This document shows, in pieces, positions 30,199 to 40,373 of a DNA stretch of 64,000 nt; the stretch's first letter is position 1; every line of letters starts with the position of its first letter. The stretch covers positions 14,084,176 to 14,148,175 of the forward strand of contig ML058384.1 in NCBI GenBank assembly GCA_003013855.2, read 5' to 3'. Both the position numbers and the translations under genes were made by a program. The DNA comes from Liriodendron chinense (lineage: Eukaryota > Streptophyta > Magnoliopsida > Magnoliales > Magnoliaceae). The notes below the pieces were generated by a model, which had not been told where the DNA came from, ran no database searches, and saw only the letters and a list, made by a program, of their open reading frames with translations.

Positions 30199-30223
30199 GG
30201 CACTTCCAAGCCTTACACATGTG

Positions 30224-30224
<1 letters not shown>

Positions 30225-30256
<32 letters not shown>
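30225..30256. repeat. (GA)n microsatellite
   Basis: About 16 GA units following TGTG. Confidence 0.95.
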
Positions 30257-30259
<3 letters not shown>

Positions 30260-30271
30260 CTCTCTTGCTTC

Positions 30272-31578
30272 CACGTGAGATGGGAGGCTTCTCCATTGTT
30301 GGCATGTGTGGAGATGCTAGTTGATATTTGGAACAGCTGCTGGACTGAATGGAAGGCTGGATTGACGGTCCACTGTGATGTTTTGATAGAGGACTGTCCA
30401 CCTCTGCACGTTGATGCAGGTGGCATGGCTTCCGGACTGATGAATGGTGGAATCCATCACTTAGGACGATGGAAAATCTTCCACACGTGCTGGAGCTTGG
30501 AGGCGTTGAAGATGAAGGTGGACCTAGATGATGGATGAATGGTTGATCATCTTTTTCTTCTTGCAGGTTGCACGCGTTGATGGAGGCTGATGAGGTGGAG
30601 TGGGGGCCACTCCTTGGATTGGACGATGGACAGTAGATGGGCTGCTGCTGGAGGTAGAATCTGGATGGACGGTTGATGACGCATCTGTGTGGACGTTGCT
30701 GCTGGTTGACGTTCAATAGGTGGGTCTCTTACTGGACGGTTGGACTTCTGCTGCACGGACGTCCTCTGCTAAACATTGATGAACGGCTCCCATCTACTAC
30801 ACGTGCTGATGAACAGTGAAGATGGGAGGTTGCACGTGTGGTAGCTTTGGAGGATGGATGCTGGAGATCGAGCTTGCTGATCATGGACGGTCAGGAAGAC
30901 TGGACTGTTGGCCGTCTGAAGATGAAGGTGGATCTGCTTTCCTTGTGCAGCACGTGTTGCAGCTTCTACTGGATGGACGGCTGAGGTTGGCTGCACGTGT
31001 GATGCATGTGGACGGTTAAGAACTCCTTCATCTTACACGTGTGGTCCTTGATGATAGTTGGCCATTGATAGGCGGTGGAGATTGGGGCTGATGGAGATGC
31101 TGGCCGTCGGCTGCAGTTGATGGACGGTGGCTAATGAAAGACTGCCCAGTTGATGGATTGAATGAACGGTTGGATGCTCTGGACAGGTTGGACGGTGGAG
31201 ATGGACGGTCCATTTGATGCTGGCCGTCCATTGCTGTGGATTGTTCCACATGTGCTGGAGATGGATGGTGGATCTTGAGCAGCTGTTGGACGCTGGTTTC
31301 TGGTGAGTCCACTCGTTGGATGCTGCACACGTGTGATGTGGAACATCTTATGGTGGATGATCCTTGTTACAGACGCTGGTGTGAGGTGGGGTCCACCTTG
31401 TTGATCTGGCACGTGTACTGGGGTTGGATGAAGAGTAGCCTAGTGATTGATGTCCCTGCTTGGAAGATGGACGGATGGATCTGATGCCTGCTGACCGTTG
31501 ATGAACGGGTCCACCTAGCTAGATGAGGGCACATTTGATGGATGGCGTGAAAGGATGATGGTCCATGATCAGCACGTG
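30272..31578. promoter_or_regulatory. Cluster of ten CACGTG (G-box/ABRE-type) sites in LTR I
   Basis: CACGTG at 30272, 30484, 30800, 30833, 30951, 30994, 31036, 31328, 31410 and 31573. Chance would give about one per 4 kb. CACGTG is the binding core for plant bZIP and bHLH factors. All lie upstream (minus strand) of the LTR's TATA box. Confidence 0.8.
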
Positions 31579-32280
31579 TGCTGAGCTGATGGGATTTGGA
31601 GAATGGACGGTTGATGTCCTGCATGGAGCTGATGTGTGGTCCACCATATCTGATGCTGTTGTATCTGGGGTCCACCTTGATGGAAGGTGGTTGATGGTCA
31701 TTTGATGCTCATCGTGCTCAACGGACGTGGTGCTGCAGACCGTTGGTTTGCATCTGGCTCATGTGATGAGGTCCCTCTAGCTGGACGATCAGGGCCATTG
31801 ATTTGATGCTCATGAAAGTGTGGCCTGCCTTGGATGCACAGTTGGTCCCTAATGTGGACATTCAATCTTGACCATTCAAACTTACATGATTGCTTGATCA
31901 CGATCATGCAAACAGGCACAATCTGGATTTCCAAAGAGTGATTGTGATGCGGTCCACTGTAGAACATGATCCATCCCTTCAGCTTTATGGTCTGGTTTCC
32001 TTCAGGGCTACCCCGATAGTTGATCTTGCTATCTTTTGAGCCTTTAAACGCCCTGATTGGATCGAATCTTTCGCAACCTTTCCTGATCACCTGACCATTG
32101 AAAATTCACCTAATGGGGGATAATTAACTGGAAAAACAATGATAATGCCCATTAAAACCAAGGTTAATTATACAATATTAGGTACTTATCCTTACACCAA
32201 AGACAGAAGGAGAGAAGAAAAAGGGTTTTTGGAACTCTGCAGCAGAATTTCGAAAATGAGGCAGACTCCGCAGGATCCGA

Positions 32281-32381
32281 TATTTATAAGCAATCATTCT
32301 GTTTGATTTGGGTGACACGCGGCGGCCTCTCATCCGGCATGACAGTCGAACAGGCACGAGCATTAAATTCAGAGGCACGTG
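32281..32381 (-). promoter_or_regulatory. Candidate promoter of A's antisense ORF
   Basis: Minus-strand TATAAATA at 32281-32288 with CACGTG at 32376-32381, about 90 bp upstream. A pyrimidine-rich leader follows, and then, after the inserted LTR I, the ATG at 28859. The location inside the 3' end of A, before its LTR, gives the antisense gene its own start. Promoter activity is inference. Confidence 0.5.
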
Positions 32382-32540
32382 GCGAGAGCCGCTTCACCTC
32401 TCCCAGCCGAAAAGCTGCGAAAAGCTGGCAATCATAAATGCAAGGTTACTCTTGATAGGTTACGTACGATCTCTCTTCTAACAGGCGGTTATATATATAC
32501 AAACAAAATCCTTGCACAGCTTCTCAAAACGTTAAGGATT

Positions 32541-32551
32541 TGGGGGGCATC
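32541..32551 (+). other. Polypurine tract of A
   Basis: TGGGGGGCATC directly before the 3' LTR at 32552, the priming site for plus-strand DNA synthesis. Confidence 0.8.
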
Positions 32552-33289
32552 TGTTGTAGGATAAAGTTGGTCATCGAGAGATACGATCAGGGAGTGATTG
32601 AAAAAGTTGTGTCCAGTCTAACCAACTGCGAGTAGCTCGGCTCGTAGTCGTTGAAAGGGGTCGCTTCTCAGCATGCGAGCAGCTCAGTTCGTGGCCATTG
32701 AAAGGGGTCGCATCTCAGCATGCGAGCAGCTCGTCTCGTGGTCGTTGAAAGGGGTTGCATCTTAGCATGCGAGTAGCTTGGCTCATGGTCGTTGAAAGGG
32801 GTCGCATCTCAGCATGCGAGCAGTTATCCCCGAGCCTGAGCATCCTCCGCTTTTTTAGTACTAGCAGCCCGTATAGGCCGGTCTTGGGCTTATCTCTGTT
32901 CATGGCTCCGAATCTCAGGGGAACACCATCAGGGAACGTAATCAGCTAGATGTCCAATTGAGTTAGGACCATTCGCTCATCTAAGGATTCATCGGATAAC
33001 CCTCTATCCCCGAAACATTAGCAGTAATCTTAACGTCTTGCGTAATAAACTGGGTCACTCGGATTTGTATAAATAGATGACTTCACAGAAGATAAAGGTA
33101 AACAATCTCTAAGCTTAGACCTGGCTATTTGATTTACAACCATGTCCCATCTGACTTAAGCTTCGGAGGTTCAATGGTTGGACGCCGGCCACCCTTAGTT
33201 TTCTCTCGTGTTTTTTCAGGTTCGAAGGGAAGTTGGCTTGAGGGAAGGTGAACGTCTGGAGGATCCTGTTACTAAATCCGATGTAAATA
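32552..33289 (+). repeat. Element A 3' LTR
   Basis: 738 bp, TGTTGTAGGATAAAG to TGTAAATA (CA mutated to TA). Four 47-bp tandem repeats at 32631-32818, TATA at 33068-33075. After it, about 22 bp of unassigned sequence precede a second copy of the E leader. Confidence 0.9.
32631..32818 (+). repeat. Four 47-bp tandem repeats in A's 3' LTR
   Basis: Same unit and number as at 350-537, with more substitutions between units than in the 5' copy. Confidence 0.88.
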
Positions 33290-33558
33290 GATTTAGTAAT
33301 TACTAAAAATGTACATTCCCAATGAGACATAGACCACTCAACTAACAACTAAACCAATCCTAAGTCCTAAAATTCTGAAATTAATCTAGAAATTGAAAAT
33401 CTACAATAACCACTTAGTTAGAAAGATATTACCCGATTCGCTTGAACTAGAGAAGAAATCCTACAAAACAAAACAATGGGTTAGTTTTAGAAAATCAGAA
33501 AAACCTATCTACTTCTACTTCTACAACCACTAAAACAATCTAGAACCGTTATCTAAAT

Positions 33559-33576
33559 TCCCCGGCAGCGGCACCG
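33559..33576 (-). other. Primer-binding site of E
   Basis: On the minus strand CGGTGCCGCTGCCGGGGA, three mismatches from the tRNA-Asp form of C, next to the LTR at 33583. Confidence 0.8.
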
Positions 33577-34760
33577 AAAACTTGTTCTCTCGCCTCAAGT
33601 GTAAGGCTGTGATGTAGTAATAAATCTCGGTAAGAATGAGGTCGATCCACAGGGAATTAGAGAACAATTTCTAAACTATTCCAGCAACTAAGATTGCAAC
33701 AAATAAGAGATTCAATTGAGAGAATTATGCTAAAATAGTAATTTAAGAAAATTCTGTAATTAAGGAACTAAGGCTTTCAAGGATCCACTTGTAGTAATCC
33801 CATCTTAATCCAATCAATCCAAGCATAACACACAACTAGATTTGAAGTCCTATCTCTCATCTAGTTGAAAGATCATTCAATCCCACTCAAGTTGAGCTTC
33901 CAAGTTCTAGTACCATTAACCACATATAGCATTTAAAATCATAGCCTTTGAAGTAACAGCCATGCCTATGGACTATGGCATGCTCAAGGGTTACCATAAT
34001 TCGAATCTAATCAAGCAAAACATGATAATCTCAGAGAATTGTAAGGAATCCATGTCCGGAGCACATGAACTCTCATAAAACTTCTAAAAATATTAACTTT
34101 ATAAGAACTAGAACATTCAAAATTCGAACTTAAAGTGAAACTACTTGAATTGAACTGAATAAAACATAAAATTAGCTACAAGCTTCACCTCTCAGCCTTA
34201 GCTGAGAGATTCTAGCCAAGCATTGTCATGCTTACAACTAGAACTCATAAAAGAAAACTAGAAAACATAAAAACCCGGAGTTTGGAGGGTTGCAAACGCT
34301 CCACGACGGCTTCCTTCCTCTCCCACGAAGTTCCGCAGCTTCTATGATGCCCTAGGAAGAGACCCCAGGTATCCTTTTATAATGGAGAAGCTCTATTGTG
34401 TCAGAATCTTCTAGAATTTGCAGTAAGGTTACGCACTTGCGCAGAGAAAATCGGATCCCGAATTGGAAACTATCTGTTTAATGCATGGCTGACCAGTCAT
34501 GGCCGGTCGGACTGGGCTGGCCGACCGATCTTGACTGGTCAGACTGGGTTTGTAATTCGTCTAGGGTGCACAGAGGAAGACTCGACCTGTTGACCGACCG
34601 TTCTTGACCGGTCGGACCAAATGGAATTGAGTCCAGGGAGTTCAGCAGTGTGGTTGACCTGTTTGCCTACAGGTCAGGACCGATCGGACCAAACTGGTAC
34701 CTTACTCCAGCAGATCTCCAAGGTGGCCGACAGGTCGGTCTGAAATTGCGTCGGGTGGTC

Positions 34761-36719
34761 TAACACGACACCCTATGCATACACATGCGGAAGCTTAAAG
34801 AGCAACTAGAATTATGGCTAAACCTATAGGAGGGGGTGATTAGGACCTTTTTAAAACTCTTTTCGCTTACTTAGACAATTCAATAAATTAAATTACGTAA
34901 GCGATTAACACTTCGGCTTCCAAGCCTAAGAGGGTCCAATCAAGAGACTAGCAAACGATAAGTGCAATCAATAACCTAGTCTAAACAACTCATGTGGACT
35001 ATAGAGGATGGATCAAGAAATGCTCAAGTCAATATGAGGTAGTGAAAGACATCTTGTAAGTGTGGATGTGCCTATCAAGTGCCTAGCATGCATTCCTAAC
35101 TAAGCATTCATAATTAACCAATTAAACACAATGCATAAAGAGAAATGTGCTCAAGAACAATCACAAACACAAGGATGTATAGTGGTTCGACTACTTGTCT
35201 ACTCCACTCCCGGTTCAAGTACTCAACCCCTTTGAGTACACCGGCATTCACTGGGGAGTTTAAATCTGTTTCCTCCCAACCAAGGTATTTTAACTCGGAT
35301 CCACCCAACTGGGGAGTTTACAGGTTCCTCCCAACCTACACGTTTGCACCGGTGTTGGTGGCTCCCTCTTGAAGACTTTGTTTAGGCCAACTAACGAGCC
35401 AAGGAACGGCTGATGTTCCTGAATTTAGGCCGACTAACAGGCCAAGGATCGGCTAACGACCCTAGATTTTAGGCCCAACTAATAGGCTAAGGATCGGCTA
35501 ACGACCCTAGTTCGAGTTTGTCAAACAAACTCTACACTCAACTCCCACAGGGAATTGAGTGGATGGACTCCTAACAAGACAACCTTACTTGTCGAATTGA
35601 GCCCCTTTGTAGCGCCACTTTGGGTTGCTTCTTCTTGCTCTCTCGTGCTTGAATCAGCTCCCCTTGTGCTCCCCCGATCTTTGACGTCGCTGTTTTGCCA
35701 AGGCTTTAGCTCCAAGATCAGCTACCTTGCATGTGATGGTCCATTGAAGATGCCCAAGGTGCTAGGGAATGGTGAAACCTCTACAAATGGTAGGAAATGG
35801 GTTTCCTAGAGGAATACACCTATTTGGACTCCTAGGTAGTGTTTAGACAAGGGATTTAACTATCATCAAGGTGTCTAAACCCTAGGAATCAAGTGGGAAC
35901 AAGTCCATTCTCAAGATGACATTGAATGGCCCAAGCTTGTGATGAAAACACAAGGAGAATGACTTGCTTTGGGTTTGGAATAGAGCCTCTAATGATCTCT
36001 AGCAATGGTGGCTTCTATCTCCTCAAAATCCCCTCTCTTTGCTCAAAAAACGAATCCCCCTCTTTAAATAGATTTTCTTTCAACGGTCAAAAAATGGGCA
36101 GATTCCCGCATCTCCGATTGATCAGAGACCAGTCCGATTGATCGGAGACATGTCCGATTGATCGGATTTTAGTCCAGAGAATTCTTTGGAGGATATTCCG
36201 ATTGATCGGAACATGGTCCGATTGATCATACTGACCCCTTCCGATGGATCGAAAGACTGTCCGATTGATCGAAAATATGTCCAGTGGGTTTTCAAGGTTG
36301 CTAGAACAATTTTCGATTGATCAGAACTTCTATCCGATGGATCCGCCACCTATCAGAGCCAACATCCGATTGATCGGAGATCAATCGAAAACTGCTGTTT
36401 GAGTTGTTTTAATTACAGCAGCTTCCACCTCTTTAATTAGTCTAACTTATCATGTTTTTTTCTTGGAGTTCTAAGACTAATGATGATGACTAAGGGTATA
36501 CCTAGTTGGTGCAAGTCATCTAAGAGGTTATGGGTTAGGTTTTGGTCAAGGCAAGGCACACCAAGGCATCACTTTTACCTGTTTCATCTTCCTTGATGCA
36601 GCCAGTCCGTCTTGAGTCTTTAATCTTCGTCTTCATTAAGCTCAACCGACACTAGACTCACTGACCTAAGTGATGGACAAACAAGGTGCACTAGTATGCC
36701 ACAGAAAAGTGCACTAACA
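34761..36719 (-). mobile_element. Solo LTR K, copia-like, antisense, inside E's LTR
   Basis: 1959 bp without coding sequence. TSD TGGTC at 34756-34760 and 36720-36724. On the minus strand it begins TGTTAGTGCAC and ends GTGTTA. It has the GGGGGTGATTAGGACC and GTGGTTCGACTACTTG words seen in large plant Ty1/copia LTRs (SIRE/Maximus type), so that assignment is likely but not proven. A reversed TATA-like TTTAAATA is at 36063, with a motif array upstream (36113-36380). The same LTR type starts again at about 62936. Confidence 0.75.
36113..36380 (-). promoter_or_regulatory. Array of TCCGAT-TG-ATCGGA near-palindromes in K
   Basis: Sites start at 36113, 36133, 36153, 36197, 36217, 36240, 36260, about 36312, 36333 and 36365. 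Within groups the step is 20 bp (21 once). Inverted arms TCCGAT and ATCGGA flank a TG centre. The array begins about 45 bp from the TATA-like sequence. No named binding factor is assigned. Confidence 0.85.
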
Positions 36720-36978
36720 TGGTCGACCAGTCAGGACTGATCGGTCCTTGTTCTTTCTCTTCTTTTTCTTCCTTTCTTTCCTCTTCTCTCTTCTACTTGC
36801 TTTCTTCTTTCTTTGGTCCTCCTTCAATCTTCATCTAACCCTTTTGGTCACCAATTGGGCGAAGTCGCTCTCATCCCTACAATCACAAAACATGCATTAG
36901 ATGGGTCTTTTAAACATGCAAACCATGCACATAATGTGATGTAGTGGGCTAAATTATGTATAAATTGGAGGTTCAATA

Positions 36979-37954
36979 ATCATGCCATTGTACACAAGGC
37001 AATCAAAGGGTCTACCATGCACGAAGTCAATGATAGATCAATGAACTACACAAATATAAACAATGCCCAAAAGATAAGCTACTAAGTTTAGAATCACTAA
37101 GAATCACATAAGCCCGGAGTCATCAAGAGATCAAAGTAAAACTGAACTAGTACTTGATTCAAACTCAAATTAAACTAAATTCTTCAATTCAAACATGAAA
37201 AGGAAACCTAGGTTGCATCAATCCTTCAAAAACAAATCAAAAGCTTCACCTCTTAGCCCTGGCTAAGAGGTTTTAGTTCATCTCTAACATCCTTGAACTA
37301 GAAGCCTCAAAAACCATAAAAATAACTAAAACTAGAAGAAAAACTAGAAAAACTTGAAGTAGAATCCGTCTACTAAGCCTCCTTGATGATCCCCATGTCC
37401 TAGCATACTTGGGTATGAAGATGAGAAGTCCTATTTATAGATTGGCACAGAAGATTCTAAATTGCGCAAGAAATCACGCAATTGTGCAAAGAAAATTGGA
37501 GCTTCATGGACAAGCTCTGTTACGCTGCCTACCGGTCGGACGATCGATCTAAGCCCATGGTCAACCGGTCGGATGACCGGTTGTAAATGGCCAAAAATTG
37601 TCCAGTGAGTGGTCTTTTTCATTGAGTATTCTGACCGGTCAGACGACCGGTTTGAGTAACTGTCGACCGGTCTGACGACCAATCATCTGCCTTGGCCGAC
37701 CGATCTGACGACCGGTCTTCAGTGTAGTTTTCTTCAATTCTTCCTTTTCTCCCTTGCTTCTTTCTTTGATCCTTTTACACTTGGTTCCTTGATCTTCAAT
37801 GTATGTAAAGTGCTCTTTTTAGCCTTGAAGTAGTGAAGTCTCCATCTCGTTCCTATAATCACAAATCATGCATTAGAGTAGTCTTCTAAACATGCAACCC
37901 ATGCATAATATGTGATGAATTGGGGTTAGAATATGCACAATTCAGAGCTCAATA
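36979..37954 (-). repeat. Antisense LTR L (B/M subfamily), 5' part only
   Basis: Reverse complement of M from about 54620 back to its start. It ends GAGCTCAATA (CA to TA), and next comes F pol sequence starting GAGAC. Reversed TATA at about 37432-37439, hairpin 37248-37271, and GACCGGTC pairs with 4-base spacers at about 37525-37720. The remaining LTR portion must lie left of the window, beyond E, which is inserted here. Confidence 0.82.
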
Positions 37955-39527
37955 GAGACTACCAAGAATCCCGCATTATACTACTTGATGACTTCATCGC
38001 AAACGTTCAGGGGCCATTCTGGCTTTGTAATTCACAGTTTCTGCTTAACTGGTTTCATATCCGGCTTAGTTGGCAAATGGTGTACAATGAGCTCTTCATC
38101 GAGCCCAAGCATGTCTTCATATACGAACGCAAAGTTGGACAGTCTTAGAGTTTGAAACTCTATCATTCTCTATTTTAATTCTGATGGCAATGATTTCCTA
38201 ATGCGTACTTCCCCAGGGATCTCTAGTGTCCCCAAGTTTACTACCTCAAAATTGTCGGCTACAACATTGGCTTTGGATTCAAACTTTTTAACGACGTCCT
38301 CTAGTTCGGGAGTTGGATCATCATCTTTCCCATCTTGAGCTTCGTCCAGACGTATGAGCTCGAAGTTTAACTCGATGTCGAAATCATATGATTTGACTTC
38401 AAACTCGTGCGACTCTTCAAGTGAACTTGGCACATTGTTGAATGCAGGAAAAGAAGTGCTTTTTTTATTTTTGAGAATTTTCTATAATTGAAATGTTAGA
38501 TGTTTTTATTTTTTTGGATTTTTGAACTCTAAGGGACCCTAAGCAAGTGGGCATTGCAAACCATGATTGATCCCGCTTGCCCTAGGGTGTCGATCGTTAC
38601 TTAAATCAGCATTTTTTTTAAAGTCAGAGTCCTTGGATGACTCTCCGACTAATTCAGAAGTTAGGGGAATATATGACCATTTGGGACCCCACACTCCTTC
38701 CCCTGGAGATGTGGGGGTTAATGATTCAGGCAAAGAATCATGGTTTGGCCTAACGACCATGATTTCTCACTAGTCTGGTTTGAGATCTGAGTCATACTTA
38801 GTCCCTCCTGGATCACTTACCTCGCATTATAGTTCATCTGATTCCATGGCGAGACATAGGCTTGAATCTGAACATCGGACCAATCTAGGGCTAACCATTT
38901 CCCTTTCTTGGTCCAATGGACGAGCTGCTTCTGCCCTGGCTTATGGTTGATGATGTTAATTCTGTAAAGATGGGCAGGTTGTGCCCCTTGTTGATTGATG
39001 CCAAGATGGGTAAGTGGTGCCCCTGATTGATTGGAATTGAAGTGGGCAAGTTGTGCTCATGGTTGATCGAAATTAAAGTGGGTAGGTTGTGCCCCTAGTT
39101 GATTGATGGTGATGCGGCAGGGGTAGGTAGAATATCCTGGTCCTGAAGCTGCTATATTTGATTTTCTCCTTCATCTATTTCCTCTTCTTCTTCTTCTGGA
39201 GGCTTAGATGACTCAAGAATCCAATCCCATCTAATGGGAGGCCACATGGCCCATGCCAGGCTCATCGGGAGGCCTTTATGTAGTGCAGTAGGTAGATTTC
39301 TTCTTGGATCTCTCTAAGGTTCTCTGAGCCTAATGAATTGAATGGAAAGCACCGAAACTTCTTTTTTCTTTTGTCCATGATGACTGACCTATATCTGAGT
39401 CCCCATTTGCGCTGGTATATACCAGCGACATCTTTTTGAACTTGAAATGATTCTTCATGCGGTACTTAAGACTCAGACGTTCTGCTGGCGAAAAAACACG
39501 GTCCACACTCATCGGTTATGGATTGGC
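37955..39527 (-). pseudogene. Element F protease-RT linker and RT start
   Basis: Minus-strand frames, from right: VFSPAERLSLKYRMKNHF, PKWSYIPLTSELVGESSKDS, then the acidic linker DDPTPELEDVVKKFES and NLGTLEIPGEVRIRKSL, then VYEDMLGLDEELIVHHLP and KPVKQKL. This last block is the start of gypsy RT (YEDMPGLDP pattern). It ends at NAGFL, where L is inserted. Several stops. Confidence 0.75.
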
Positions 39528-40019
39528 TGTAAGGCACGTACCCTGATTTGCCCTCCGTACGCTTAGTTTTCGGTGCCGATACATCCCAGATGGACCAGAT
39601 TAGCGAGCCTTGATCGCGACCATATTTTAGTACCGCATCGACCCAAGACCTATACCCCGGCGACCGCGTAGGCACTGCGATTCCAACGCCGCGTGGCACG
39701 CCCCATTGCGATACCCGGTGTGGAAGTTGTGGTCATTTGCGCAATCCGAGACGGGCGGCGCAACGCACGTGTGGCGCGGGCCCCACTTGCACAAATCCCA
39801 AGAAAAGCCAAATCAATCACCCTTACCCTCACCCATACCCCTTTCATCATCCTAGTCTACAAAAGCCATACCCACCCCATCTCTCTCTCACCATAAGGTC
39901 AACACAAGCCCATACCTCCCATACCATCCTACCCCCCTCTCGTGCCAGCCATCATCATTACATCCCTAAGAACCCCCCTCCCCCAAGCAATCTCACGTCC
40001 ATGGCATTCTAAGCTAGAA

Positions 40020-40020
<1 letters not shown>

Positions 40021-40069
<49 letters not shown>
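40021..40069. repeat. (GA)n microsatellite
   Basis: About 24 GA units, inside H. Confidence 0.97.
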
Positions 40070-40074
<5 letters not shown>

Positions 40075-40289
40075 AAGAATAGAGAAGATTTAGAGGGAGA
40101 TTAGGACAAGAAGGTGGAGATCAAAGCTTGGAGGGCCCCAACCATCATCCGAACCATTCGATCAACCGTCCAATTCGATTCGACCGTCCATCTTTCGAAG
40201 TGAGTGCAACAGGGGACATAAACTCAACCTTTTCTCGTTTGCCTTTCATTTTCTTTCCTTGGGCCTACCTTGTGATGGGCAATTAGATG

Positions 40290-40333
40290 GATGGATTGGA
40301 TCGTCCATGAATGGGCCCCACAACCTGAAAATC

Positions 40334-40373
<40 letters not shown>

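Larger units (their letters stand above)
28950..32199 (-). mobile_element. Antisense solo LTR I, about 3.25 kb, in the leader of A's antisense ORF
   Basis: On the plus strand it starts TGCATACCCAAGTGCAG and shows the reversed Athila-type end block (TCGGTAAGACCGAGGTCG at 28988). It also has the leader hairpin at 29765-29786 and a reversed TATA (CTTTTATA, 29950-29957). The far end is placed at CA 32198-32199 because AAGAC (32200) nearly repeats AAGAT (28945-28949) as a TSD; this end is less sure. The U3 part is unusually long (2.2 kb), with a palindromic minisatellite, a GA run, ten CACGTG boxes and many TGGACGGT words. No coding sequence. Confidence 0.65.
270..33289 (+). mobile_element. Element A: Tat-type Ty3/gypsy retrotransposon, heavily nested
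   Basis: A has paired LTRs (270-1008 and 32552-33289), a PBS at 1012 and a polypurine tract TGGGGGGCA just before the 3' LTR. Plus-strand gag, protease, RT and integrase are followed by an antisense ORF between integrase and 3' LTR. That layout, the gag knuckle FCYFHKDHGHNNQDC and the protease DTGSSADIL are characteristic of the plant Tat lineage (RIRE2/Retand-like). Removing B, D and I leaves about 9 kb, normal for this group. RNase H is deleted at 13777. Its two flanks share a ~42-bp duplicated stretch of E rather than a 5-bp TSD. Confidence 0.85.
1..36978 (-). mobile_element. Element E: antisense Athila-type Ty3/gypsy retrotransposon, cut by the window edge and split by A and K
   Basis: The parts in reverse order are the gag start (1-245), the leader (246-269 and 33313-33558), the tRNA-Asp-type PBS (33559-33576) and the 5' LTR (33583-36978). 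They match the same parts of C, D and G in this window. Tat element A interrupts the leader and LTR K interrupts the LTR. The LTR ends in TA where its relatives have CA, and is followed by ATCAT, the presumed TSD; the partner TSD lies left of the window. E sits inside the related antisense LTR L. The rest of its polyprotein and second LTR are outside the window. Confidence 0.85.
33583..36978 (-). repeat. Element E LTR, antisense, split by K
   Basis: Without K and its TSD it is about 1.43 kb, like the LTRs of C, D and G. Leader hairpin 34187-34210, reversed TATA 34374-34381, degenerate GACCGGTC pairs at 34490-34740. Beyond K comes the pyrimidine tract at 36750-36830, and the end GGAGGTTCAATA. 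The many mutations make it older than C. Confidence 0.88.

Noticed and set aside
30044..31675. Many open frames of 60-170 codons on both strands
   Set aside because: Low-complexity TGGACGGT/CACGTG repeats avoid stops. The peptides are H-, Q-, P- or W-rich without any family pattern.
34776..36705. First choice of K borders at TGCATACACATGC
   Set aside because: Replaced by 34761-36719 because TGGTC repeats exactly at both sides and host LTR sequence becomes continuous.
38539..38773. Plus-strand frame at 38567 as an independent gene
   Set aside because: The minus strand reads as the gypsy linker (PKWSYIPLTSEL). The plus frame has no family pattern.
40021..40069. GA microsatellites as regulatory elements
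   Set aside because: Simple repeats without conserved context. Kept only as repeats.
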